This document shows positions 7,894 to 14,674 of a DNA stretch of 19,699 nucleotides, piece after piece; positions within the stretch are counted from its first letter, which is position 1; each line of letters opens with the position of its first letter. Source of the stretch: Chloroflexota bacterium (GTDB lineage Bacteria; Chloroflexota; Anaerolineae; Promineifilales; Promineifilaceae). The stretch covers positions 1-19,699 of the forward strand of contig QQUD01000893.1 of assembly GCA_008501785.1 (NCBI GenBank). The letters are read 5' to 3'. The position numbers and the translations under genes are program-made. The notes below the pieces were generated by a model. It made no database searches, was not told the origin of the DNA, and saw only the letters and a program-made list of their open reading frames with translations.

Positions 7894-9156
7894 ATGGCAG
7901 ACCCGCAAGAAACAATTCTTTACATTGAAGATGATCCAGCCAGCAGAAGGCTTGTACAACGTGTCCTTGGCAGCAAAGGGTACAATGTTCTGGTTGCTGA
8001 TGATGGCTTAAAAGGCATCATGCTGGCACGCGAAAAACAGCCACACCTCATTTTAATGGACATTAACCTTCCTAATATGGATGGTCGAGAAATTACCACG
8101 CGTCTACGCAGCCTTCCCCATTTCTCTGATGTGCCAATTGTCGCTTTGACGGCCAATCATAGTCCTGGCAGCCGAGAATTAGCTTTAGCAGCAGGTTGTT
8201 CTGGTTTTATGACCAAACCGATTAACGTGACAACCTTTCCTCAAAATGTCCGCGATTATCTGGAAGGGCGCGTTGAACCACTAACAATGGAGGAACAAAG
8301 CCACCATTTGCAGCGTCACGCCCAAAATTTGGTTGAACGGCTTGAAAGCAATATCACTGAGCTAGAAAGAGCAAATAAGCGACTCAAAGAATTAGACCGG
8401 CTTAAAAGTGATTTCATTATTCTCGTTTCGCATGAGCTACGCACACCCTTAACACTTATCAGTGGATATGCCCATTTGCTTGATGAACAAATCAAACAAA
8501 ATGAAAATGCACCAATGCCGTCAGAAATGGTATCTGGGGTAGCCGATGGCTTAAACCTGGGTGTAACCAGGATGCGCGAAGTTGTGAATGAAATTATTAG
8601 CGTAGCGCGTATTACATCTGGGGCATTAGACCTTGTTTTAGGTCCTGTAAAAATTCATACACTCATAGAAAAAGTCTGTAATGAGATGGATGATATTTGT
8701 CAAAAACGTCAATTGAAATTACATATTGGCGATTTGACAAAACTACCTGTCATTGAAGCAGATGTGACACAATTACGTGCTGCCTTTGATAATGTGATTG
8801 GCAATGCAATTAAATATACGCCTGATGGCGGTGAAGTTTATGTGGTGGGGCGTATTGTGGATGACGCGGTTGATATTGTCATTCGTGATACTGGTATCGG
8901 AATTCCGGTCGATGAACAACGTCGTATTTTTGAACAGTTCTATGTGCTCGGTGCAATTGAACACCACTCGACCAGTAAATCAGCATTTCAGGGAGGCGGG
9001 CTGGGGCTTGGATTAGCCATTGCTCGTGGAATTGTTGAAGCGCATAACGGCCGTATTTGGGTAGAAAGCGAAAAGCGTGATCCAGAAAGCTTGCCTGGCA
9101 GTACTTTCCATGTTTTACTACCCATACACCAATCTTCTCAAAAACCCTCCTTGTAG
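7894..9156 (+). CDS. Receiver-histidine kinase hybrid (REC-HisKA-HATPase)
   Basis: This 420-residue cytosolic protein begins with a receiver domain (about 5-128) that has acidic residues E12, D13 and D14, phospho-acceptor D56 in LILMDINLP, T86 and K108. A coiled coil (about 135-170) leads into HisKA with H180 in VSHELRTPL and an HATPase domain with the N box NVIGNAIKYT, DTGIGIP from D332 and a GGGLGLGLAI glycine loop. The N-terminal REC plus kinase order is common in phosphorelays, where the receiver tunes or relays phosphate to the kinase. No input domain other than REC is present, so its signal is probably phosphate from the large kinase upstream. A purine-rich AAAGAGAG precedes ATG 7894. 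The 74-bp gap to the preceding gene shows no terminator, so co-transcription is likely. An ACGGCCGT octamer lies in the codons for the HNGRIW motif near the end. Confidence 0.95.
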   Translation: MADPQETILYIEDDPASRRLVQRVLGSKGYNVLVADDGLKGIMLAREKQPHLILMDINLPNMDGREITTRLRSLPHFSDVPIVALTANHSPGSRELALAAGCSGFMTKPINVTTFPQNVRDYLEGRVEPLTMEEQSHHLQRHAQNLVERLESNITELERANKRLKELDRLKSDFIILVSHELRTPLTLISGYAHLLDEQIKQNENAPMPSEMVSGVADGLNLGVTRMREVVNEIISVARITSGALDLVLGPVKIHTLIEKVCNEMDDICQKRQLKLHIGDLTKLPVIEADVTQLRAAFDNVIGNAIKYTPDGGEVYVVGRIVDDAVDIVIRDTGIGIPVDEQRRIFEQFYVLGAIEHHSTSKSAFQGGGLGLGLAIARGIVEAHNGRIWVESEKRDPESLPGSTFHVLLPIHQSSQKPSL

Positions 9157-9176
9157 CTGGGACGAAGAGAAACCCT

Positions 9177-10196
9177 TTGACAACAAAACAAAAACAAGCA
9201 CAATCGACAGCAGCCGTCTATGCAAAAGAACCGCAGACGGCTGTTGTCCCGCCAAAAGATGTTAAGCCACGCGCCTCCTACACTTCAACGTTGCAAATGG
9301 GACTTGTCTGGGCACTTTTATCCCCTATTTTTTTAGGAACAGTGCCAATTTTAGCCAAACTCGCTTATGGTGCTGGCGTCAATGTGCTTACGGTTGTTAC
9401 TTTTCGCACACTTTTTGCAGCTGCCATCATGTGGTTAGCCACGGGTTTATTCGCAAGACATTACATCAAAAGCTCTACTCCTGCTATTGTCAGCAGCTTA
9501 ATTGCAGGTGGCATCAATGGATTTGGCTCAATCTTTTTTTATGCATCTCTCACAAGAATTGACGCCTCAGTTGGGCAACTCATCAATATTACCTACTTAA
9601 TATTTGTCACCATTTTCTTGCGCCTTGCCGGGCAAAATATTTCATGGTTAACGATGTTGAGAACGGCCGTTACCATCTTCGCCATTTACTTGTTAACCCA
9701 AGGGGGTCTAACCCCACCCGACTGGGTTGGGGTCGGCATGATGCTCGTAGCCGCCATCATGTACGCCCTTCAACTCGTCTTTAGCCAACGCATCCTACTC
9801 GATATTCCCGCCCCAACCATGACACTCTACGCCATCACCGCCATGGCAATCGTCGTCAGCCTTGCCTGGATCATCCAGCCAACAGACCTCTCAACCGTGA
9901 ACATGGCAGGTTGGCAAGCCATCCTACTCATGGGATTGGCAACAGCCTTAGCACGACTCACATTATTCCTTGGTGTTAAAAGTTTAGGAAGCATTCAAAC
10001 AGCACTCTTAGGCGTTTTTGAAGTTGTTGTCACCATCGGAATTGCAGCCGTTCTACTTCACGAACGGCTCACGCTAACTCAATGGATTGGTGCTACTATT
10101 CTGGTCGTTGGCATTTTAATGGTACGCTTTGAACGCGGAGTACCCAAGTTCATTGATTGGTGGCAAATTATTTTGAAATGGAAGCTTCGTAAATAA
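9177..10196 (+). CDS. EamA/DMT-superfamily transporter
   Basis: After a hydrophilic N-terminus of about 38 residues the protein is almost wholly hydrophobic, with about ten predicted membrane segments in two repeats, as in EamA (drug/metabolite transporter) permeases. The second repeat contains the typical LGSIQTALLGVFEVVVTIGIA and ERLTLTQWIGATILVVGI stretches. Family members export amino acids, nucleotides or other metabolites; the substrate here cannot be read. The TTG start at 9177 is preceded by GAAGAGA with a 6-nt spacer and lies 20 bp after the kinase stop. An alternative is ATG 9297, which would give a protein of typical EamA length but lacks a ribosome site. The position next to an amino-acid-type PLP enzyme makes amino-acid efflux a reasonable but unproven idea. 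A strong hairpin lies within the first codons, and an ACGGCCGT octamer lies at 9663. Confidence 0.85.
   Translation: MTTKQKQAQSTAAVYAKEPQTAVVPPKDVKPRASYTSTLQMGLVWALLSPIFLGTVPILAKLAYGAGVNVLTVVTFRTLFAAAIMWLATGLFARHYIKSSTPAIVSSLIAGGINGFGSIFFYASLTRIDASVGQLINITYLIFVTIFLRLAGQNISWLTMLRTAVTIFAIYLLTQGGLTPPDWVGVGMMLVAAIMYALQLVFSQRILLDIPAPTMTLYAITAMAIVVSLAWIIQPTDLSTVNMAGWQAILLMGLATALARLTLFLGVKSLGSIQTALLGVFEVVVTIGIAAVLLHERLTLTQWIGATILVVGILMVRFERGVPKFIDWWQIILKWKLRK
9206..9248 (+). repeat. 14-bp stem hairpin inside the start of the EamA gene
   Basis: GACAGCAGCCGTCT (9206-9219) can pair with AGACGGCTGTTGTC (9235-9248) through 13 Watson-Crick pairs and one G-U pair, with a 15-nt loop. No T-run follows, so it is not a standard terminator. 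It falls about 30 nt after the proposed TTG start, or just upstream of the alternative ATG 9297. It could affect translation start choice or mRNA processing. The pairing is seen directly; a function is speculative. Confidence 0.6.
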
Positions 10197-10307
10197 ATCC
10201 CGCTTTTTTCGTAAGAATTTCTCATTTGTACACGTCAATTATTTGACCTATTGTGCACAGACATTAGAGATTTATCTAATTCTGATGTTATCTTTTGTGT
10301 AAATGGA

Positions 10308-10313
10308 TATAAT
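10308..10313 (+). promoter_or_regulatory. Candidate -10 box for the acyltransferase gene
   Basis: A perfect TATAAT occurs in the gap after the EamA gene. No good -35 box lies 16-18 bp upstream, so only the -10 is claimed. Transcription from here would begin near 10320 and give a short leader holding AAAAGGA at 10341-10347, which fits the GTG start at 10359. The 10197-10307 stretch shows no clear terminator. Confidence 0.4.
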
Positions 10314-10358
10314 GAATGGGGTAACGACAACACCCAAAAGAAAAGGATTTTGGACATT

Positions 10359-11363
10359 GTGACATATACGAAGTTAATTAACGGTGAAGAAGCGTTCGCA
10401 ACATTAGCACCTGTTTGGGATTTACTAGCCAATCAAGGCATCACAAATACACCATTTCAATCGCTTTCTTATCAAGAAGCATGGTGGACACATTTGCATC
10501 CAGAAAAGGGCAATTTGCACACGATTGTAGTCTATCATGATGACGATCCAATTGGTATTGCTTGTCTATATTTGTTAGATGAAATTCTGTATTTCAACGG
10601 TTGTATCGAAGAAACAGATTATCTCGATGCAATTTGTGCAGCTAACCATGTTGAAACGGTTTGGACGGCCGTTTTCGACTGCCTATGTAGCCCTGGATTC
10701 CCCGAATGGAAAGGGCTTGACCTATGCAATATCCCAGAAGCCTCGCCAACACGAATATTTCTTCCCCAAGAAATCGAACGGCGAGGTTTTTCTTTTAACG
10801 AAGACGTCATCGAAGTATGTCCCATCATTGAACTGCCAGAAACATTTGATGCCTACCTCAACGCCATCGACAGTAAGCAGCGGCGAGAAATTCGCCGCAA
10901 ACTACGACGTGCAACTGGTGCTGAGGCTGAACTTGTTCGAATCGGCAAAGATGATGATTTAGCCGCTGCTGTTGATGAATTTTTAGCATTGATGCAAAAA
11001 AGCACCTTTGAAAAACGGGACTGGCTCAATGAAGGACGTCGTGCTGTCTTTCATCAAACTGCGCAATCAGCGCTTGATGCTGACACATTACAGCTCCTTT
11101 TTATTGAAGTGGAAGATCGAAAAGCGGCTGCGTTGTTTAACTTTGAGTATAACGGCCGTATTTGGGTCTACAACTCTGGCCTCGACCCAGACGCATTTGG
11201 AAATCTTAGTTTAGGGGTAGTCCTCACCGCCAAAGCAATTGAACTCGCCATCGAAAACGGAAACACTCACTTTGATTTCTTACGCGGAAACGAAACCTAC
11301 AAATATCGCTTTGGAGCCAAAGACACCCAAATCTACCGACAAGAAATCAGAAAACTTGCGTAG
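10359..11363 (+). CDS. CelD/FemAB-like acyltransferase (GNAT fold, Acetyltransf_6 type)
   Basis: The protein resembles the Acetyltransf_6/CelD (BcsL) group of GNAT-fold acyltransferases. Evidence is the basic motif KQRREIRRKLRRA in mid-protein, followed by the second GNAT half (LQLLFIEVEDRKAAALFNFE) and the closing motif FDFLRGNETYKYRFG. Related proteins transfer acyl or aminoacyl groups onto envelope polysaccharide or peptidoglycan precursors in the cytosol; the substrate here is unknown. The frame is open back to a TTG at 10251. GTG 10359 is preferred because AAGGA (10343-10347) precedes it by 11 nt, a TATAAT box lies inside the longer version, and the resulting N-terminus (MTYTKLINGEEAF) looks natural; TTG 10350 is another option. 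The next gene, a glycosyltransferase, follows after 38 bp, so a shared role in envelope glycan synthesis is plausible. Two ACGGCCGT octamers lie within it. Confidence 0.75.
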   Translation: MTYTKLINGEEAFATLAPVWDLLANQGITNTPFQSLSYQEAWWTHLHPEKGNLHTIVVYHDDDPIGIACLYLLDEILYFNGCIEETDYLDAICAANHVETVWTAVFDCLCSPGFPEWKGLDLCNIPEASPTRIFLPQEIERRGFSFNEDVIEVCPIIELPETFDAYLNAIDSKQRREIRRKLRRATGAEAELVRIGKDDDLAAAVDEFLALMQKSTFEKRDWLNEGRRAVFHQTAQSALDADTLQLLFIEVEDRKAAALFNFEYNGRIWVYNSGLDPDAFGNLSLGVVLTAKAIELAIENGNTHFDFLRGNETYKYRFGAKDTQIYRQEIRKLA

Positions 11364-11401
11364 CTTGTTTTTAAACAAGATATAGAAGGATTAAGAACAA
11401 G

Positions 11402-12691
11402 ATGAAATTTGATACGACACCGCCTGTTCGTCGAATTGCGATGCTTAGCGTGCATACATGCCCACTCGCCATGCTCGGAGGCAAAAAAACAGGTGGCATG
11501 AACGTTTACGTGCGCGATTTCAGTCGTGAACTAGGCAGACAAGGGATTCAGGTAGACGTGTTTACCCGCTCCCAAGACGACTGCCAACCGATGGTTAAAC
11601 ATGACCTCGGCTACGGCGGACGCGTCATCCACATCACCGCTGGCCCAGAAAAACCAATTCCAGTTGCACAAATCGCGGATTACCTCGATGAATTTGTCGC
11701 CGGTGTCCTCGACTTTGCCGCATCTGAAAATATTCATTACGATCTGATTCACAGTCACTACTGGCTATCAGGTCTTGTTGCCGAGCAATTAAGTCAAGCT
11801 TGGGGCCACATCCCCGTCGTGCAAATGTTCCATACATTGGGTCATATGAAAAACAAAATTGCCCAAAGTGATGCAGAACGCGCACCGCAATCACGCATCG
11901 ACGGCGAAAAACGTGTCATTCAAAAAGCAGATCGCATTATTGCACCAACGCCAGCAGAATTGGGTCAACTAGAGTGTCTTTACGATGCTGACACCAGCAA
12001 AGTCGTCATTATTCCACCAGGCGTTGACCCAGAACGCTTCAAACCTATCAATAAAAAGGAAGCCAAAAAACGGGTTGGCATTCCGTGTGGAGACACAAAT
12101 ATCTTGTTTGCGGGACGTATCGAACCTTTAAAAGGCATTGATACGATGCTGCTGGCAATGTCCCTGATCCAACAAAATTACCCCGAGCTGGTAAAAAACA
12201 CCTGTATGGCAATTATTGGTGGCGATCCCTGGGCTGATGATCTGGACGAGGAAATGGCTCGTTTACAAAAACTGCGAGCTGATTTAGACATTCATGATTT
12301 GGTCACTTTTTTAGGAGCCAAGGATCAAACGATTCTGCCAAATTATTACGCAGCCGCTGAAATTGTGGTAATGCCTTCACATTATGAAAGTTTTGGCATG
12401 GTGGCTTTAGAAGCAATGGCAATGGGAACCCCTGTAATTGCCTCAGAGGTAGGCGGTTTGGCTTATCTGGTCCAAGATGGATTCAATGGCTTTCATGTGC
12501 CCTCTCGTAACCCAGAGGCCTTGGCAGAAAGAATTTACGAGTTATTGACAAATAAAGAGTGTCGTCAATTGCTGGGACAGCAAGCGCGAGGATATGCACA
12601 ACAATATGCATGGCCCCGTATTGTGGATCAAATGCTTGATGTCTATGAGGATGTTTTGAGAGAAAAACAAGCATTTGTGTGCGTGTGTTAA
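11402..12691 (+). CDS. Family 4 glycosyltransferase, MshA-like
   Basis: The 429-residue protein has the two Rossmann halves of GT-B family 4 enzymes. The N-terminal half carries GGMNVYVRDFSRELGRQGI and HSHYWLSG, strongly reminiscent of MshA (D-inositol-3-phosphate glycosyltransferase) and sucrose-phosphate synthase relatives. The C-terminal half has the donor-binding signatures GRIEPLKGID and PSHYESFGMVALEAMAMGTP with the EX7E acidic residues. It should use a nucleotide-sugar donor in the cytosol. Mycothiol synthesis is not implied, because MshA-like enzymes outside Actinobacteria often serve other acceptors. AGAAGGA at 11384-11390 lies 11 nt before ATG 11402. A short CTTGTTT/AAACAAG hairpin (11364-11379) sits in the 38-bp gap after the acyltransferase but has no T-run, so read-through is likely. 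The C-terminus ends in an odd FVCVC encoded by a GTGTGCGTGTGT run. Confidence 0.9.
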   Translation: MKFDTTPPVRRIAMLSVHTCPLAMLGGKKTGGMNVYVRDFSRELGRQGIQVDVFTRSQDDCQPMVKHDLGYGGRVIHITAGPEKPIPVAQIADYLDEFVAGVLDFAASENIHYDLIHSHYWLSGLVAEQLSQAWGHIPVVQMFHTLGHMKNKIAQSDAERAPQSRIDGEKRVIQKADRIIAPTPAELGQLECLYDADTSKVVIIPPGVDPERFKPINKKEAKKRVGIPCGDTNILFAGRIEPLKGIDTMLLAMSLIQQNYPELVKNTCMAIIGGDPWADDLDEEMARLQKLRADLDIHDLVTFLGAKDQTILPNYYAAAEIVVMPSHYESFGMVALEAMAMGTPVIASEVGGLAYLVQDGFNGFHVPSRNPEALAERIYELLTNKECRQLLGQQARGYAQQYAWPRIVDQMLDVYEDVLREKQAFVCVC

Positions 12692-12694
12692 TTC

Positions 12695-12728
12695 AGGTGC
12701 GACGCCCTTTCTGAAATGCGTCGCACCT
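12695..12728. terminator. Hairpin between convergent genes
   Basis: AGGTGCGACGC (12695-12705) and GCGTCGCACCT (12718-12728) form a perfect 11-bp stem with a 12-nt loop, four bases after the glycosyltransferase stop and ten before the end of serS. The T-run is poor on both sides, so it may work as a weak intrinsic terminator or a 3'-end stabilising hairpin for both transcripts. Confidence 0.65.
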
Positions 12729-12738
12729 TGCTAACTGT

Positions 12739-14109
12739 TTATTTAGCCGGAATAACATCGACGCCCATATACGGCCGTAACACCTCCGGCACCACAATAC
12801 TGCCATCTGGCTGCTGATAATTTTCGATAACAGCTATCATTACCCGAGGCAATGCCAAACCACTTGCATTCAACGTATGCGGGAACTTCGGCCGACCTCC
12901 ATCCGTCGGACGATATTTCACATTCGACCGCCGTGCCTGATAATCTTCCGAGTTGCTAATCGAGCTAATTTCTAACCACTCCTGACATCCGCCAGCCCAC
13001 ACCTCAATGTCATAAGTTTTGGTCATGGCAAAGCTCACATCACCCGATGCCAGCTCCAACAGCCGATAGTGGAAACCCAATGCATCACAAATATCAATTG
13101 CATATTGCTTCATCTCTTCCAACACTTCATAACTCGTGTCGGGATGCACAAACTGATACATCTCCACTTTGTCAAATTGATGCCCACGTTTAATGCCGCG
13201 CACATCCTTACCCGCACTCATCTTCTCGCGTCGGAAACAAGGCGTGTAAGCCACATATTTGATTGGCATATCCGCTTCATCAAGAATTTCATCACGATGC
13301 ACATTGGTCAGCGCAATTTCGGCCGTTCCCAACCACATGTAATCTTCTTCGGCATCACGATAAATATTGTCAAAGAACTTTGGCAGTTGTCCGGCCCCTT
13401 CAAACACCTGCGACCGCACCATAAACGGCGGATACACTTCAGTAAATCCGTGATGTTCCAAATGATAATTCAGCATAAACTGAATCAACGACCGCTGTAA
13501 TCGTGCCCCCCAACCTTTGAGCATGTAAAAGCGGCTGCCGCTCAACTTCACACCCCGTTCAAAATCAATAATGTCCAACTCAGTGCCTAAATCCCAATGC
13601 GGTTTGGGGGCAAAGTCAAACGTTGGTTTGGGCGCACCCTGCGGCTCATAAATCACATTGTGCGATTCATCTGGACCCACCGGTGTCGATTCATGCGGAA
13701 TATTAGGAACCCATAACATATTTTCGCGCAGCTTTGCTTCGACTTCGCGCAGTTCAACATCGAGTTCGCTAATTTTGTCGCCAATTTCGCGCGTCTTGTC
13801 TTTAGCTTCATCCGCATTGGCCTGCATCGCATTAACCTGTGTCCGCAGCACATCAAGCGGCTGCCCCACATCCTGACCAGCTTCGGCACGGCGCAAATCT
13901 GCCTCCATTTTCTTCAACGACCCCATCCAACGGCCGATTTGCTTCGAACTTTCGTTGCGCTGCCTGCGCAGTGCCTCAACCTCTTTCAAAATATCACGTC
14001 GCCGTGCATCACCAGCCAATATTTCATCAATGGGTGCTGTGTCATTTCGTTTGGCGACTTGTTCTTTTACCCACTCAGGTTTTTCTCGAATCAAATTAAT
14101 ATCAATCAT
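12739..14109 (-). CDS. serS: Serine--tRNA ligase
   Basis: Class II aminoacyl-tRNA synthetase that charges tRNA-Ser with serine in the cytosol. The 456-residue product starts with the usual MIDINLIREKPEWVKEQVAKR. It then has the long antiparallel coiled-coil arm (about 30-130) that grips the tRNA-Ser variable arm, rich in RRQRNE and LREVEAKL-type heptads. Motif 2 reads CFRREKMSAGKDVRG with HQFDKVEM, and motif 3 reads HTLNASGLALPR followed by ENYQQPDGSIVVPEVLRPYMG. Two positions in motif 3 (NAS and LPR instead of the more usual NGS and VGR) look like lineage variants. The ribosome site AGGAGG (plus-strand 14115-14120) lies 5 nt before the ATG. Expression is governed by a serine T-box leader directly upstream. 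An ACGGCCGT octamer lies in the last codons, over LRPY. Confidence 0.98.
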   Translation of the reverse strand: MIDINLIREKPEWVKEQVAKRNDTAPIDEILAGDARRRDILKEVEALRRQRNESSKQIGRWMGSLKKMEADLRRAEAGQDVGQPLDVLRTQVNAMQANADEAKDKTREIGDKISELDVELREVEAKLRENMLWVPNIPHESTPVGPDESHNVIYEPQGAPKPTFDFAPKPHWDLGTELDIIDFERGVKLSGSRFYMLKGWGARLQRSLIQFMLNYHLEHHGFTEVYPPFMVRSQVFEGAGQLPKFFDNIYRDAEEDYMWLGTAEIALTNVHRDEILDEADMPIKYVAYTPCFRREKMSAGKDVRGIKRGHQFDKVEMYQFVHPDTSYEVLEEMKQYAIDICDALGFHYRLLELASGDVSFAMTKTYDIEVWAGGCQEWLEISSISNSEDYQARRSNVKYRPTDGGRPKFPHTLNASGLALPRVMIAVIENYQQPDGSIVVPEVLRPYMGVDVIPAK

Positions 14110-14139
14110 GATTGCCTCCTCAAAGTGTCACATTAATAC

Positions 14140-14174
14140 AAAAAGCCCCCTCGCCATTTCCAGGACGAGGGGGC
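14140..14174 (-). terminator. Intrinsic terminator of the serS T-box leader
   Basis: On the minus strand GCCCCCTCG (14166-14174) and CGAGGGGGC (14145-14153) form a 9-bp GC-rich stem with a 12-nt loop, followed by five T residues (14140-14144). Its 5' arm abuts the T-box sequence, so antiterminator and terminator are mutually exclusive, as in standard transcriptional T-boxes. Confidence 0.93.
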
Positions 14175-14417
14175 CCGTGGTGCCACCTGGATTCGTTTGC
14201 GTTAATGACACAAACCTTATCTTCGCGATAACGGGCGTTCCCGGCACACCTTATGCATATGATGTAAAACATCATTTACGCTTTCTCGGGTGCAACTCCA
14301 GAGTGGATTTCGGATATTGGAATGATTAGCTCGCACCAACCGCTAATTCTCTGATGCAGTCATTTGACCGCCATTCTCAAAATCGTACTTGTCTCTTTCG
14401 AAGTTGTTAGTAACTTG
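14140..14417 (-). promoter_or_regulatory. T-box riboswitch leader of serS (serine, UCC specifier)
   Basis: Read on the minus strand, the leader shows the hallmark T-box elements in order. These are the AGUA box on the 5' side of Stem I (14386-14389), an AGAGA and GGTTGGTG distal region, then GAA followed by one base and TCC (14305-14311), the normal layout of the specifier loop. The antiterminator T-box AGGTGGCACCACGGG follows at 14174-14188, directly before an intrinsic terminator. The specifier UCC is a serine codon. The bulge UGGC can pair with GCCA, matching the G discriminator base known for bacterial tRNA-Ser. Uncharged tRNA-Ser should therefore stabilise the antiterminator and raise serS expression. 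The helices beyond the terminator were not folded in full. Confidence 0.92.
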
Positions 14418-14423
14418 CACAAG

Positions 14424-14452
14424 ATTATAGCGGGGTGAAAAACGGCCGTCAA
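14424..14452 (-). promoter_or_regulatory. Sigma-70 promoter of serS
   Basis: On the minus strand a -35 box TTGACG (14447-14452) is followed by exactly 17 bp and a perfect -10 box TATAAT (14424-14429). Transcription would begin near 14417, just before the T-box Stem I. The octamer ACGGCCGT (14442-14449) overlaps the last three bases of the -35 box and extends into the spacer. Confidence 0.85.
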
Positions 14453-14468
14453 CCACTGATTAACCATA

Positions 14469-14581
14469 GGGAAACCGTCATGTTTAATTTTTCATTATTG
14501 ATTATAAATATCCAGGCGAAGTTTGTACCAAAAATTTTCATTAAAAATTAGAATATTTTTTTCAGAATTGACGGTTTTCCC
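14469..14581. repeat. Inverted repeat flanking the divergent intergenic region
   Basis: GGGAAACCGTCA (14469-14480) and TGACGGTTTTCCC (14569-14581) are inverted copies with a single-base length difference, separated by about 88 bp of very AT-rich DNA. The right copy overlaps the -35 box of the plus-strand promoter. It may be a paired operator or simply reused promoter sequence. Apart from this repeat and the two promoters, nothing else was found in 14453-14674. Confidence 0.45.
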
Positions 14582-14595
14582 GAAATCTATACAAT
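14568..14595 (+). promoter_or_regulatory. Promoter of the exported beta-sandwich protein gene
   Basis: TTGACG (14568-14573) and TACAAT (14590-14595) are spaced by 16 bp and lie about 80 bp before the ATG at 14675. It shares the TTGACGG sequence with the serS -35 region on the other strand. Confidence 0.65.
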
Positions 14596-14674
14596 CGTCT
14601 TTCTGTCAGCCAATTAATGGCCGACTGTTGACCTGATGGTCAACTTGGGAATCGAGAAAAAAAAAGGAGTCGAA

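Noticed and set aside
10251..10358. TTG 10251 as the start of the acyltransferase
   Set aside because: No ribosome site precedes it, a TATAAT box lies inside the added segment, and the extra 36 residues look unlike a protein N-terminus. GTG 10359 has a better-placed AAGGA.
11402..12691. Mycothiol biosynthesis from an MshA-like enzyme next to a GNAT-fold gene
   Set aside because: The acyltransferase is of the CelD/FemAB type and not MshD-like, and no mshB or mshC candidate is present. General family 4 glycosyltransferase is the safer call.
13069..13500. A 143-codon plus-strand open frame inside serS
   Set aside because: It lies antisense to conserved serS motifs, has no ribosome site and resembles no protein family. 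It is a mirror of the real gene.
14636..14674. ATG 14636 as the start of the exported protein
   Set aside because: It would add a charged MVNLGIEKKKGVE before the signal segment. AGGAG at 14665-14669 is spaced correctly only for ATG 14675.
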